Shown here: positions 1-11,579 of the stretch, one piece after another
How positions within the stretch are numbered: position 1 is the stretch's first letter
Layout of the letters: each line of letters begins with the position of its first letter
From: Psoroptes ovis
Taxonomy: Eukaryota > Arthropoda > Arachnida > Sarcoptiformes > Psoroptidae
Length of the DNA: 64,000 nucleotides
Assembly (NCBI GenBank): GCA_002943765.1
Contig: PQWQ01000046.1
Location: 21,001 to 85,000, forward strand
Reading direction: 5' to 3'
Notes under the pieces: model-generated
The model's input: only the letters and a program-made list of their open reading frames with translations
Told to the model about the DNA's origin: nothing
Databases searched by the model: none
Translations under genes and position numbers: made by a program

Positions 1-987
1 GAATATGAATATTCACAACAACCATCACCATTATCATCGAATAACAATTCGACAATATCCTATCAAAATCTTGAATGTGCACAACCAATTCTTCAAATAA
101 AAAATGAATTTGATATTATGTTTGATGATTATTTGAATGATCAACAATCAAAACAACAATCACAATTAAACAAAAATCAAATCAATGATTCACCATCATA
201 TTCGATCTCATCTAATTATTCATCGATAGATTCATCATCATCATCAGCAGCGCCGCCACCACAATCAAAAACATTTACATTAATCGATGTTGTTAAACAA
301 GAATCATTTGATAGCTCTACAACAGGCTTATTGATGCCCAGACAACAGCCACAGCAACAACAACAACAACAATCAACTATTGTGCCGACTGTGGTCGATG
401 AAACAACAGCTTCGTTTATACCTCAAAATGACAGACAACAGCAGCAGCAACAACAAATTATTTACAATTTAACTCCATTAAATAATTTACAACAACAAAA
501 CACGGTGACACCAACAACCAATTATTATTATATGACATCATCCAATAATAATAATAATACAAATAATGATCTAAATCAAGCTCATATAACAGCTTTACAA
601 TCAGTATCATCATCATCATCATCATCATCATCGATAAATCATTCAAATCATAGTCAACAGCAGCAGCAGCCACCAATAACAAACGGACGTAAAAGAGCTG
701 CCACAATGAATAATAACAATAATGGCAGTAATAATCACAATCAACAAACAACAGCCATTAAAAAACCACGAATGTCAAAACGTGAAAAACAAAAATTAAT
801 GGAATCATATATTGACCAGTATGAACGAGAAAATAAACAATTAATCGAACAAATTGAATTATTCGAGAAGCAAATAAATTTTTGTAAAAAATATCTGAAT
901 GAAAGTGTTGCACCTTACATACAACAACAACAACAAAATCAACAACCAATACATCAACAAATACAGAATATAATTGGCATGGTTTGA
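1..987 (+). CDS. C/EBP- or CHOP-like bZIP transcription factor, 3' part
   Basis: The reading frame is open from the first base of the window, so the start lies upstream; 328 residues are visible. Most of the protein is low-complexity: poly-Gln, poly-Ser and poly-Asn runs typical of a transactivation region. The last ~75 residues hold a basic cluster (AIKKPRMSKREKQK) running straight into a coiled coil (ERENKQLIEQIELFEKQI), then a Gln-rich tail. By eye this aligns without gaps to the C/EBP-gamma/CHOP bZIP, with the leucine-zipper part well kept. The position of the invariant DNA-contacting Asn appears to be Gln, and a Pro sits in the basic helix, so it may resemble CHOP in binding DNA atypically or acting as a dimer partner. 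bZIP class is fairly sure; the subfamily is not. A fold-back MITE begins 28 nt after the stop codon. Confidence 0.65.
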   Translation, partial: EYEYSQQPSPLSSNNNSTISYQNLECAQPILQIKNEFDIMFDDYLNDQQSKQQSQLNKNQINDSPSYSISSNYSSIDSSSSSAAPPPQSKTFTLIDVVKQESFDSSTTGLLMPRQQPQQQQQQQSTIVPTVVDETTASFIPQNDRQQQQQQQIIYNLTPLNNLQQQNTVTPTTNYYYMTSSNNNNNTNNDLNQAHITALQSVSSSSSSSSSINHSNHSQQQQQPPITNGRKRAATMNNNNNGSNNHNQQTTAIKKPRMSKREKQKLMESYIDQYERENKQLIEQIELFEKQINFCKKYLNESVAPYIQQQQQNQQPIHQQIQNIIGMV

Positions 988-1014
988 ACCATGAACCAAT
1001 TGAAATCAAAATTA

Positions 1015-1095
1015 TTTAGGTTGTCCGAAATGTTCTTGCCGATATTTCAATTATTTTCTACGAAATAACCGGCAAAAACTTTTTGGACAACCTAA
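1015..1095. mobile_element. Fold-back MITE, mariner-like ends (copy a)
   Basis: This 81-bp hairpin has left arm TTTAGGTTGTCC and right arm GGACAACCTAA, inner arms GTTCTTGCCG and CGGCAAAAAC, and a TA dinucleotide on each side (1013-1014 and 1096-1097). It is the most diverged of five related copies in the window. The TTAGGTTG-type terminus and TA flank match mariner elements of the irritans/mellifera type, but there is no room for a transposase. It probably lies in the 3' UTR of the upstream bZIP gene. Confidence 0.7.
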
Positions 1096-2079
1096 TAAAA
1101 TCATATTCAAATCAATGGTCTCTTAATAAATTTCTAATCACACACAATTTTTTTTACATATATGAATCAATATATACTCATTCGCTATTGTTATTATTAT
1201 CACTTTATCACAATCATTCGGATAATCATTCATTCAATTCAGCCACCGCATTTTCTTTTTTTCATTTATCAAAAATCAATGTCTATTTTTATTATTATTG
1301 ATTCATTTCTTCATTAATGACTGTGTATTATATACATTGACATTTAATATATGTTTATCTTTAATGTCTTCATTAATTCTTCATTATTATTTATTATTAT
1401 TAATTATTTCATTCAAATTTTTACATTTTTTCTTAAACATTTTTTCTTCTTCTTCTTTTCTTTCTTTATCAAACAAATCAAAATAAATAAAAATTGTTTT
1501 ACTTACTTATTTTCTTATTTTCGACCGATTCATTGTCATTTAAAATTAATGTCTTGAGTTGAATTTATTTATTGATGAGTTGAGTTGAATTGAATTGAAC
1601 TGATGATAATTTCAAATTTTTGATGATTTAAATTTGAATTAATTCAATTCAATCCAGAACAATTTTCAAAGAATCAATTTCAAAGGTGATGGAGAATGAT
1701 AAAGGTTTTCAAACATTTTCAAACAATTATGATGAGACACTTTTGAAGAATTTAAAATAATAGAAAATTTCATTTATTTGTTCAATTGGCAAGATGTAAA
1801 ATGATCACCGTGATCAACCAAATGCTTAAACATTTCGACTATTTCAACCCTTAGGAAAATAGCTTAACATCTTCAACACATTAAGGGTCAATTTTTAAGT
1901 GTCAATCAATAAATTTTTAATGGACAATGAATCATATCTTTTTATTTTAAAATCAAACCAACAAACAAAACAACAAAAAAAAATTAAGAAAATTCAAAGC
2001 AATAAACTAACAAAATCTATAGAAATGAAATGAAACGAATCACAAACAAATGGTGTGTAGTGACTAAATAATGATTAAT
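1096..2079. other. Intergenic, A+T-rich, no gene seen
   Basis: Low-complexity T-rich sequence with short frames that show no family resemblance and have skewed Phe/Leu/Ile composition. It should contain the converging 3' ends of the bZIP gene (+) and WDR7 (-). AATAAA-like strings are present but not distinctive in this base composition. Confidence 0.6.
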
Positions 2080-5000
2080 TCAGATACAAAAACGATGTTC
2101 TTTACCATTTGCAAATAACAAAATGACCAATTTACTGGAAACCCAAACCAATTTAGCCGATTTCAATGGTCCCAATGATCGGACATCTTCGGACATTGGT
2201 GGACATGGCTGTGATTTGACACATCTAGTTTGTGCATTACCAAGCCCAAATAAACCGACCGCTTGTGTAAGCCAAAATGAAATTTTATTCTCTTGACTAC
2301 TGTATGATGCTAAATATTTCCCATCCGGTGAAAATGCGCAACAAGTAATAAGACCATTATGTGCCGACAGTAATTGTGATTTTCCTGTTTTCAATTCATA
2401 AATAGCTAAATTACCAGATTTAGAGCCAACAGCCACACGTTTGGATGACAAACAAAATGTAACATTTTGAAAACGATTCAATGCCGGAAACATTTCGCCT
2501 AATCCTTTATTTTTCAATGCGTTCTGATCTAATGAATACAGTACGATATCGGTCGTTTCAATAATCAAATCATACACATCTTTTTCATGATCATTGATCA
2601 ATAGTTCTAAATTGCGAAGAATTTCAGGTCGAGCACGATACAAAACAGTTTGATGTGGAATTATATTCAATGATGCTTGTTGCTGTTGTTGCAGTGTATT
2701 GTATCGAGTAACTTCTTTGGCCAATGTGGTGATGAATGCAGCGGGACGTGCTTCGGCAATCATTTGTAATGCACAACGAGCCGTACGTGCTGAATCTGCG
2801 GCCGGTGTCAATGGTAAACCAAATTTAAGACTAGGCACCATTGATTGTTCAGTGTCGGTGCTACAACAAAATTCTAGCAGTGCAAGTAAAATTTTCGAAA
2901 CATCTAAATATGGTTCCCACACTACGAAACCACGACCAATCAAATCAATAGCAGCTCGGCGTAATGATGTATGGTATGGCAAAGAATTGGATGGTGGAGC
3001 CAGCAATAAATATGATAATGCTTTACTCGTTTTTCTGGCCAAACTATAATTACCACCACCACCGAATCCATCGATCACCGAGCGTCGACGTATTGGTTGC
3101 ACTGATTGAACATTATTCGGATCTAAACGATTCGTTTGACTACTGGTGGTGGTGGTGGTCGTCAATTTATTTGATTCAATTTCAGTTCCATAAACTGAAC
3201 CGATTACACCCATCAATACAATGGCCGTAGCTTGTCGGCGGCGTCCTTCAGAACCAGATGTACTGAATTTAATGGTCATCGAATGATTCGGTGTTTGCAA
3301 ATCATCACCATCTTCGCTATCATCATTTTCACCGGTATCATCACCATCTAAATATTCATGATGATCACTTTCAGACATTGGAGTAGATGGATTAGTGGAT
3401 GCATGAGCATTGTAATGAGCCTGAACATTTTGTGATGCTGTCGAATTATTATTATTGACAACATTGATTGTCGTATCAGACAATGTATCATCGTAATTCG
3501 GTAGATAATGTGACCATTCTTCAACGATTAATCTTCGTCCTTTGGATCCGATCGATTTCAATTCGGATAACAATAAATCTTGTGCTGCTTGACGAATTTC
3601 AATGCAACGATCTTGCCAACGTCTGGCCAACAAATCAACCAATGGTCTTTTGAGTGATGATGATTTGATTAGATCTGGCATCAGTACACAATGTAATGTA
3701 CCAATCAATTGCCATGCATCATGAATTTGTTGTTGTCGTTGTTTGGCATCATTTTCATTTTCAACAACATTCGTTTCTTTGGCCGATGTATTATTATTGT
3801 TGTTTGAACCAGATGAACTACTTTGTCGACTTAATTTTCTAATCAAACGTCGACGATTAGATTCAAATTTCGACGATGAAAATGAAGCATTGGTCATAAT
3901 CATAAATGAATTTGTTAATGAAATAACTGATAAAAGATGATTGGTGGTCAATGATGTTGATAATTCCCAATGAAAACGAGAAGTAAATTTTCTGGCCATC
4001 TCTTCACATGATTGCAACTCTACGGGTAATGTTGAAGCTATTTTAACACTTTTAGTGCGAACCAATGGCTGCTGCTTTGATGATGCGACGCTGGTTGATG
4101 TTTTTTTGGACAAGTCCAACAATCGATTTAAATATGTTGGTAATAATAATGACATGTGGCCACCTTTGGAAATCATTCCAAAACACACTGGTCGTAATGG
4201 TCGTAAAAGTCCCAATTTCGACTCACAAACTTTATCAAGATCTGCATCTAATCCCCAAGCATATAACAATGACAATAATAATCGTGCAATTTCCATGGGC
4301 ATATGATCATCACTACTGTATAAGGAGCCTAATTTATTTGGATGATCCAAACGACTAGATTGATCACTACCATCACCACCGCTTGTTGATGATGCAGCCG
4401 AATTACGGCGATAAAATCCCACACTTATATCACCAGATACATTTTTGAAGCCAACAGATTCAGCTTTGGCTTGAATTTTTTGTGCAGCACTTTCGGCTGT
4501 GTCTTTCATTTTGGCCAATAAACCTGAGAATTTATTCGATTCAGTTGAACATGCTAATTCGGAAAAACGTTTATATTCAACGTTCGATGTTAAACCTGTT
4601 GATTCCATTGTATTTGGTGAAAGTAGATCATATTCTTCACTTAATAATTGCACAATCAATGCCTCAACATCGAAAAATAAAATATGACTTTCTTGATCCT
4701 TAGGATTTGTACGTAATCCTTGTATCAACAGAGGATTAGTTCTTGAACGAATAGACGCATCAATCACATCTTGTCGTTGTTTTTGTAAATGTTCACTGAT
4801 ATTATGCAAACCACGAACAGCAGCTTGACGAATAGCGGCAAGATTTCTGTGTCGTAAGCCACGAAATAAATGTACGGCTGGATTAACGAAACGATCACCA
4901 ACCGTATTCATGGTGGCACCATCACAAGAATTCAAAACATCTTCGGCTGCCATCCCATGGAGGACTCGATCCAAATGACCAGTTTCCATTTGCCATAAAT

Positions 5001-7306
5001 AAACTGAGCCATCAATGCAACCGACAACCAGAAAATCTTCATTCGGACGCCATTTGATTGTTGTGATTGGAAATAAATGACGACTAGCAAGCATTAAACA
5101 TCGACGTTCTTTCAACGATAATAATGCCACCGAATGATCGGATGCAACTGAACAAACACAATTCAATACACGTACATTACAATCCTTTGGTGGTGCAAAT
5201 AATTGCGTAATTTCGCCTGCATGAACAGGAAAACGATGTAATAATATACCATTGAATATGTCCCATAAACAAACAGAAAAATCAACACCACCCGATACCA
5301 AATGTGATGCATCGTAACGTTCTTCTAAATGATGTGGATATAGCAATGTATTGACACGTCCAGAATGACCACAAAGCACCTGATGATGTGGCCAATCTTC
5401 ATATGCTAAATGTTTGCCTAACAGTAGCTGTAACATGATTGTTTGATTAGCTGAAACAATTATGATGTTACCATCTTCACGGCCACAAACCAGACGACCT
5501 AATGCTGGTATATAGACGGAGGATGTTATCTTGAAATCATTTCTATGGTGATCTTCATCTAATTTTTTCAACAGAACATCAATAATACCACATGGTAAAT
5601 TTTTCAATTCTTTCCATGCGTTCGACAATGATTCGGATATGTTTGGTTCGATTTTCGCTATTCGCTGTTCACGTTGATCAGCGATAGTGTTGGCAGCAGT
5701 CAATTTCCATATTGAAACACAACCATTTGAATTACCACCGAGTACCATTGAAGTTGGAATGTTTGCCATTTTGCCATCATCTGGCTGATTTTGTGTGATA
5801 TTACAGAAATAAATAGCTGGTGGACATAGTAATCTCTTGGTGGTGAAAAAAAATTCAAAGAAATATTACGAATGTGAATCAGGAAAACCAAAAAACTCAC
5901 TTCATTATTTTTGGTCACCAAAATTGCATACAAAATCGGTTGATTCGATGTATTTAAATTATGAAATTCACTATTATCAGGTATACAACTATTCAATGAA
6001 ATTCAATCGATTAGTATTTTACAACATTAAACATGGACAGGAGAAAAAAAATGTTAAATTAAAAGTGAAAAAAATAGATGGATTATTATTAATTTTTAAA
6101 GAAATTTACCTCTTCAAAGCTTTGCCTTTTAGTTTACTTAAGATTGATAAATGTTAGTATGAAAAAATTATTAAAAGCATATCAAAAATGAGAGCTTATT
6201 AATTCGTGATTCGCGAGATTAGCTTTAGAATACATACTTGACAGGTAATTTATAAAGAAATGATTGACCAATATCATTCCAAACAATAACACGATCAGTA
6301 GACAGAAATTGTCCACCTTGCCAACGTTCACCACGATTATTTTCAACAGTACAAAGTAATGCAAAATCACCAACATCATAAATTTGCCAATGTTTTGTCG
6401 ATATAATCAACAATGTACGTTGATTATATGAACAACATGTCAATTGCAGTGCATTTCTACAACGAATCGGTTTCGATTCATTTTCATAGATTGGTTCTAA
6501 TGATCGTTTTTCATGACCGCTCAACGTCCATACTTTCATTATGCCGGCAATCGAAAGACCAATAATCACATCATCTAAATGAATACAAATCATGTTGATT
6601 AACGATTCATTCGATTCAATTCAAATTTAATCAAGAGAAAACCTTGTGTTTTCGGTGATCGAAGAACATGAATGGCTGAAATCCAATCTGGATTCAATTT
6701 GGAATTTAATGTAAACAAAGTTTCCAATGTTAAACCATCGATAATGAGAATCTCTGAATAATAACCATTACAAAAGAATCGAACATCATCATTATTCATT
6801 ATGTATGTTTGAATATTGGTATGAATATTTTGATGTTTTACAGTTTCAATACAACGACCATCACTTAGATCCCATAATGCCATTTCTCTGTAACAAAAAA
6901 TTCAAAAATAAATGTTCAAAGATTCAAATGAATCAATGTATGAATAAACAAACCCAGATTCTGATGAACTAACAAAATGCATTATATCAGCTTGTTGTTT
7001 GCCATTGGCTAAACATAAAACGGCTAATGAATGACCAAACAGTAGACTTCGAGGTGTTAACTAAAATGAAATCAACAGAAACACTTTTAAATCAATTCAT
7101 TTTGAAAATCGAAATTTTAAATGGCACCAAACCTTTTCAGCATCAGATGAATAATCCCAAATACAAATTTGTCCATCATTACAACCGGTTATAATTGATT
7201 TATAATCATTTGTAATGATTATTGTCGATATACAATGAGTCGGTGATTTTGAACCCCATAATGTGATCGGTACGATTAATTGATTTGATAAATTCGAGAC
7301 GGTCAT
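2080..7306 (-). CDS. WDR7: WDR7 / Rabconnectin-3 beta, V-ATPase regulator
   Basis: Six coding exons on the minus strand: 7306-7133, 7060-6954, 6887-6643, 6574-6238, 5988-5901 and 5835-2080, giving 1,568 aa (human WDR7 about 1,490). Introns are 72, 66, 68, 249 and 65 nt. The N terminus (LWGSKSPTHCIS, CNDGQICIWD, SESGEMALWDLSDGRC) and C terminus (ISFW, then NGKEHRFCI) follow the vertebrate protein closely. WD40 repeats lie at both ends (roughly residues 1-550 and 1,440-1,568), with a long helical middle carrying RRWQDRC, RRQATAIVLMGVIG and AAIDLIGRGF. Ser/Asn/Asp-rich inserts near residues 920-1,130 are not conserved. WDR7 pairs with DMXL (Rabconnectin-3 alpha) to promote V1-V0 assembly and acidification of synaptic and endosomal vesicles. 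The assignment is very secure; the small 5' exons rest on splice signals and homology. Confidence 0.93.
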
Positions 7307-7593
7307 TTTTCACATTGTATTCATCGAAAATCTTGATTTAATAAATATAAAATCGTTATTCAATGAACATATAAACAAATTTGAATTCAAATTTGATAAA
7401 ACAAAAAAATAATTGACAGCAAACAATATGAGTTGATTGGGATTTTGTAAACATCAATTGATTTCGTTCATTTTCTATCAATAGATGGAGTTTGATGAAA
7501 TTAAAAGGTCAAGGGTTTAACTGAACGGTGCACGCAGCCGTAGAAACAAGATGTGTTGAAATAGTCACTAATAATAATAAAAAAATTTGTTTT
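7307..7593. other. Spacer between WDR7 start and tRNA-Glu
   Basis: Presumed WDR7 promoter and 5' UTR, read on the minus strand. On the minus strand just after the tRNA (7580-7586) is a run of seven T residues that fits a Pol III terminator. No coding frame was recognised. Confidence 0.5.
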
Positions 7594-7694
7594 CTCCGAT
7601 GCCGGGAATCGAACCCGGACCGCCTGGGGACTTTTGAAAATTGTCAACTGTAATCAGTGAAAGCCAGAAATCCTAACCATTAGACCACATCGGA
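7594..7694 (-). tRNA. tRNA-Glu (UUC) with a 29-nt intron
   Basis: The minus strand folds as a complete cloverleaf. The acceptor stem is TCCGATG with CATCGGA, the D arm is GTCTAATGGTTAGGA, the anticodon stem is TCTGG with CCAGG, the loop is CTTTCAC (anticodon TTC) and the T arm is CCGGGTTCGATTCCCGG. A 29-nt insert sits between nucleotides 37 and 38, the canonical position for tRNA introns, so the mature tRNA is about 72 nt before CCA addition. Both internal promoter boxes (A box in the D arm, B box GGTTCGATTCC) are intact and an oligo-T terminator follows. I see no reason to call it a pseudogene. Confidence 0.93.
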
Positions 7695-8228
7695 TCTTCT
7701 TACTATGTTAAAGGGATTCTATAATTTTAATGGAAAACAAGCACTAATATTTCAAATTAACATAATTAATTGGAATTTCTGTGGTCTAAATCAAAAGAAA
7801 ACACCTAAATGTAAAAAAAATCATATCAAAGATCAAAGAGTTGTAAGAGGTTCAATTGAAAAATAATTAGATTATCAAGAAATATGCTGCCATCTATCGG
7901 TGACCGGTCTGAACTGAAATAAAAAAGCACATATGTGAATGTGTGCAATGCCACATCATCATCATCATCATCAACAGCAACAGCAGCAGTGAAACACTGT
8001 GAGAACATTGACCTATTCACACAGACATGTGTTTTTTAAAAAATTTGAAATAAATAAAAAAAACACTCATAGCATCCGCAAGCCAACTCAGCATATTTTT
8101 ATATTAATGCTTTCATATATTTTTTGAATCACGTTGTTTTGTGTATGTTTATATTTTGTTAGATTGATTTTTGAGGAATTAAAATTTTTAAGAAAATTTA
8201 AATATTTGGAAAAATTTAAACGAAAAAA
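7695..8228. other. Spacer upstream of SND1
   Basis: Contains a short CAT/CAG trinucleotide tract (about 7952-7990) and A+T-rich sequence. It presumably holds the SND1 promoter and 5' UTR. No gene was recognised. Confidence 0.45.
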
Positions 8229-11059
8229 ATGTCGCAAACACTTCAACAGGCTATCGTTAAATCGGTGAGACATTGATTAACAGATATTTTGGTGAATAAG
8301 AATTGACTTTGATTTGTTCAATTTGATCAGGTACAATCGGGTGATTCGATAATAATTCGTAGCCAACCGAAAGGTGGTCCACCACCTGAAAAGCAAATAA
8401 ATTTAGCATATTTAATGGCACCGAAAATATCACGTAAACTGCCTGATGGAACATATACAGCTGATGAACCGTTTGCATGGGAATCAAGAGAATTTTTACG
8501 TAAAAAACTTGTCGGAAAAGTTATTCAATTTCGTATTGAATACAAGGTACCGTTCGGTGGTAATCAACGTGAATGTGCTACAGTGTTTTTGGCTGGCGAA
8601 AATATTAATGAAACATTGGTCAATGAAGGTTTGGTGGATGTGGTTAAACGATCACAGAATAAAGATAATCCAGATGTCATAAAGTTGATTGAATTAGAAG
8701 TGGCAAAAAGTCAATCATGCAAAGGTAAATGGAACAATTCGGCACCAGCAATCAAACGTAATATTGTACAAGATTTTGAAAATGCACAATCATTTGTTGG
8801 GAAATATTTGGATGGTATTGTTGAACATGTTCGTGATGGATCGACATTGAAAATCGGTTTATTTTTACCTTCGAATGATAAATCGACGATCATTTATCAA
8901 ATGGCAATGATCGTATTGAGCGGTGTACGCTGTCCACAAACCAATGAACCATTTGGTGAAGAGGCAAGATTTTTCACCGAATCTCGTTTACTACAACGCG
9001 ATGTCAAAGTACATATCGAACAAATTAATCCAAATGGTAACACTGTCGTTGCATCAGTTACATTTATGGATCGTGATATTGTCGAATATCTTTTACGTGA
9101 AGGTTATGCTAAATGTATTGATCGTACATTAGGTTTGACAAAAGATCCAAAAAAACTGAGACAATTAGAAGCAGAAGCTAAAAGTAAAAAGATAAGATTA
9201 TGGAAAGATTTCAAAGAAACTGCTCGTACAGCCACTTCGAATGTAATGAATTTCGATGCTAAAGTATTGGAAATTGCTAGTGCTGATTCAATTGTCATAC
9301 AACATAATGATACGAAAGAAATAAAGAAAATATTTTTAGCATCTATTCGTGCACCAAGATTAGTGAATGAAGAAGGTCAAACAATAATAACATCAGGTGA
9401 AAATAAAAAACAATTTCGTCCATTATATGACATTCCATTTATGTTTGAAGCACGTGAATTTTTGCGTAAAAAATTGATTGGTAAAACAGTGAAAATACGT
9501 ATTGATTATGTTCAACCTAAAACGGAAAATTTCCCAGAAAAAGTTTGTTGTACGGTCACCACTGGTGATGGTCAAAATATTGCCGAACAATTAGTGTTGA
9601 ATGGCTTAGCAACAGTCGTTAAATATCGACAAGATGATGATCAACGTGCATTAGATTATGATTCATATTTGGCGGCCGAACAAAAAGCACAAAAAGCTAA
9701 TAAAGGATTGCATTCAAACAAAGCTGATGCTGGCATGGTACGCATTGCTGATCTATCTGTCGATTTGACTAAAGCAAAATCAATGGCACCATTTTTGACA
9801 CGTTCGACCGGTATTCGTCGTGAAGCTGTCGTCGAATACGTGTTTCCATCATCAACTAAGCTCAAAGTTTATATTCCTAAAGAAAGTTGTTTGATTAATC
9901 TGGTGTTATCCGGAGTGAATACTCCAAAACCTAATGATGCCATGTTGAATGAAGCTGTACAACATGTACGGCTACGTGTATTACAACGTGATGTTCATAT
10001 TGAAATCGAAAGTGTGGACAAAATTGGCAATTACATTGGATCAGTTTATTATGATAAAACACATAGTCTAGCGTTGGACTTGGTAAGAAATGGTTTATTA
10101 TCAGTTAGAGAATATAATAAAAATATGGAATTGAATAATGCTGAACAAGAAGCGAAAACAGCAAGACGTGGTATTTGGAAAGATTACAAAGAAGAAGTGA
10201 TGGCCGATAATATCGATGAAATTGATTTGGATGGTGATAATGATACTGCAAATGCTGCTGCTGCAGTTGATGATATTGCGCTACGTAAACGTGTGATAAT
10301 TACAAATTTGGCCAAAGATTTTACCAGCTTTCATGCTCAACAAGTTAAAGATGGCCCCGAAATTGAAACAATGCTTCAACGATTACGACAAGAGGCTTTG
10401 TCTAATCCACCAATAGCTGGTTCATATAAACCGAAAAAAGGTGATCTTGTTATGGCCAAATTCAGTGAAGATGGTTTATGGTATCGTGCACGTGTGGAAA
10501 AAACAATAAATGCAAATGAAACACAAGTGATTTATATTGATTATGGTAATCGTGAAACATTGGACAATAAAAATATTGCCACATTGCCATTGGGCAATTT
10601 TGCAAGCATTCCAGCAGCAGCTAAGGAGTATTCATTTGCATTCGTATTTCCTGATACGGATGATGAATTCAATGATGAAGCGAGAGCCGTATTCATGGAT
10701 ATGACGGCTAATAAAACACTTTTATTGAAAGCCGAATACAAAGATGCTAATGGCCTAGAGGCGGCCACATTATTAGATGAAACGGATAAAAAAGATATTA
10801 TCCTACAAATGGTCAAAGATGGATGGCTTTTTGTCGATACCAAAACACGCCGAGATCGACGTTTATTGAAAAAAATCAATGAATATAAAGAAGCGCAAGA
10901 ATATGCCAAAAAGAATGGGGTAATTCATTCATTTTGAATTTTATTTGATTTAATCATTTACCTTTCTCTCATTCATTCAATTCTTAACAGCTAAATCTAT
11001 GGCAATATGGTGATGTGACACCGGATGATGCCAAAGAATTTGGTTATCCAACACATTAA
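8229..11059 (+). CDS. SND1: Tudor-SN / SND1 (staphylococcal nuclease and Tudor protein)
   Basis: Three coding exons: 8229-8264, 8331-10919 and 10991-11059, total 897 aa (human 910). The tiny first exon encodes MSQTLQQAIVKS and splices at phase 0 into VQSGDSIIIRSQPKGGPPPE, a conserved start of the first SN domain. Four SN-like OB folds are visible: two copies of the AREFLRKKL/SREFLRKKL motif, and several ends of the type AKSKKIRLWKDF or KTARRGIWKDY. A Tudor domain follows at about residues 675-740 (GDLVMAKFSEDGLWYRARV, YIDYGNRE), then the split fifth SN ending in NLWQYGD...EFGYPTH. The family acts in RNA processing, binds RISC, and cleaves inosine-containing RNA. An AATAAA lies at 11232, about 170 nt past the stop. 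Identification is firm. Confidence 0.96.
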
Positions 11060-11296
11060 ATATATTAATCTGGAATTTTCATATTTGAAACACTCGAAAT
11101 ATGTGCGAATTGGAAAATTGCAATTTTAAATATTTTTTAATTTTTTTTTTTAAATGATGATGTTATATTTTCATATATCAAAGAAAAACAAGAGAAGAAT
11201 CATTTGCCTATAAATTGAATTATTTTAATGAAATAAATAATTAAATATTAATTCTTCATTCATTGATTCATTTTTTCGAATGTTATTTTTAATTTA

Positions 11297-11467
11297 CAGG
11301 ATTTCAAAGTTTTAATTCGTGATTTTAAAATTGATTTTCATAGTTTTAAAAGTGAATTTCGTAATTTCACCCGTTTAAAATTGTATTCAAAACTACGAAA
11401 ATTAACTTGAAAACTATGAAAATTAATTTTAAAACTCTGAATTAAAACTTTAAAACGCGAAACCCTG
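11297..11467. mobile_element. 171-bp inverted-repeat element flanked by TA
   Basis: The left half (CAGGATTTCAAAGTTTTAAT...) matches the reverse complement of the right half (...ATTAAAACTTTAAAACGCG, then AAACCCTG) over roughly 70-80 bp per arm with scattered mismatches and small indels. Both ends read CAGG/CAGGG and are bordered by TA (11295-11296 and 11468-11469). This is the architecture of a Tc1/mariner-type MITE. It lies between SND1 and the SMYD4-like gene, after the likely SND1 poly(A) signal. It has no coding capacity and is unrelated in sequence to the 80-bp MITEs. Confidence 0.6.
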
Positions 11468-11579
11468 TAATAATTGATTAGCATTGATTTTTGTTGGAAT
11501 ATATAAATTAGTATCGAAATTATTAATGCGAAACATTAATTCAAAGTTTATTTTGTGTGCGTTTGATTAAATAGTGAAA

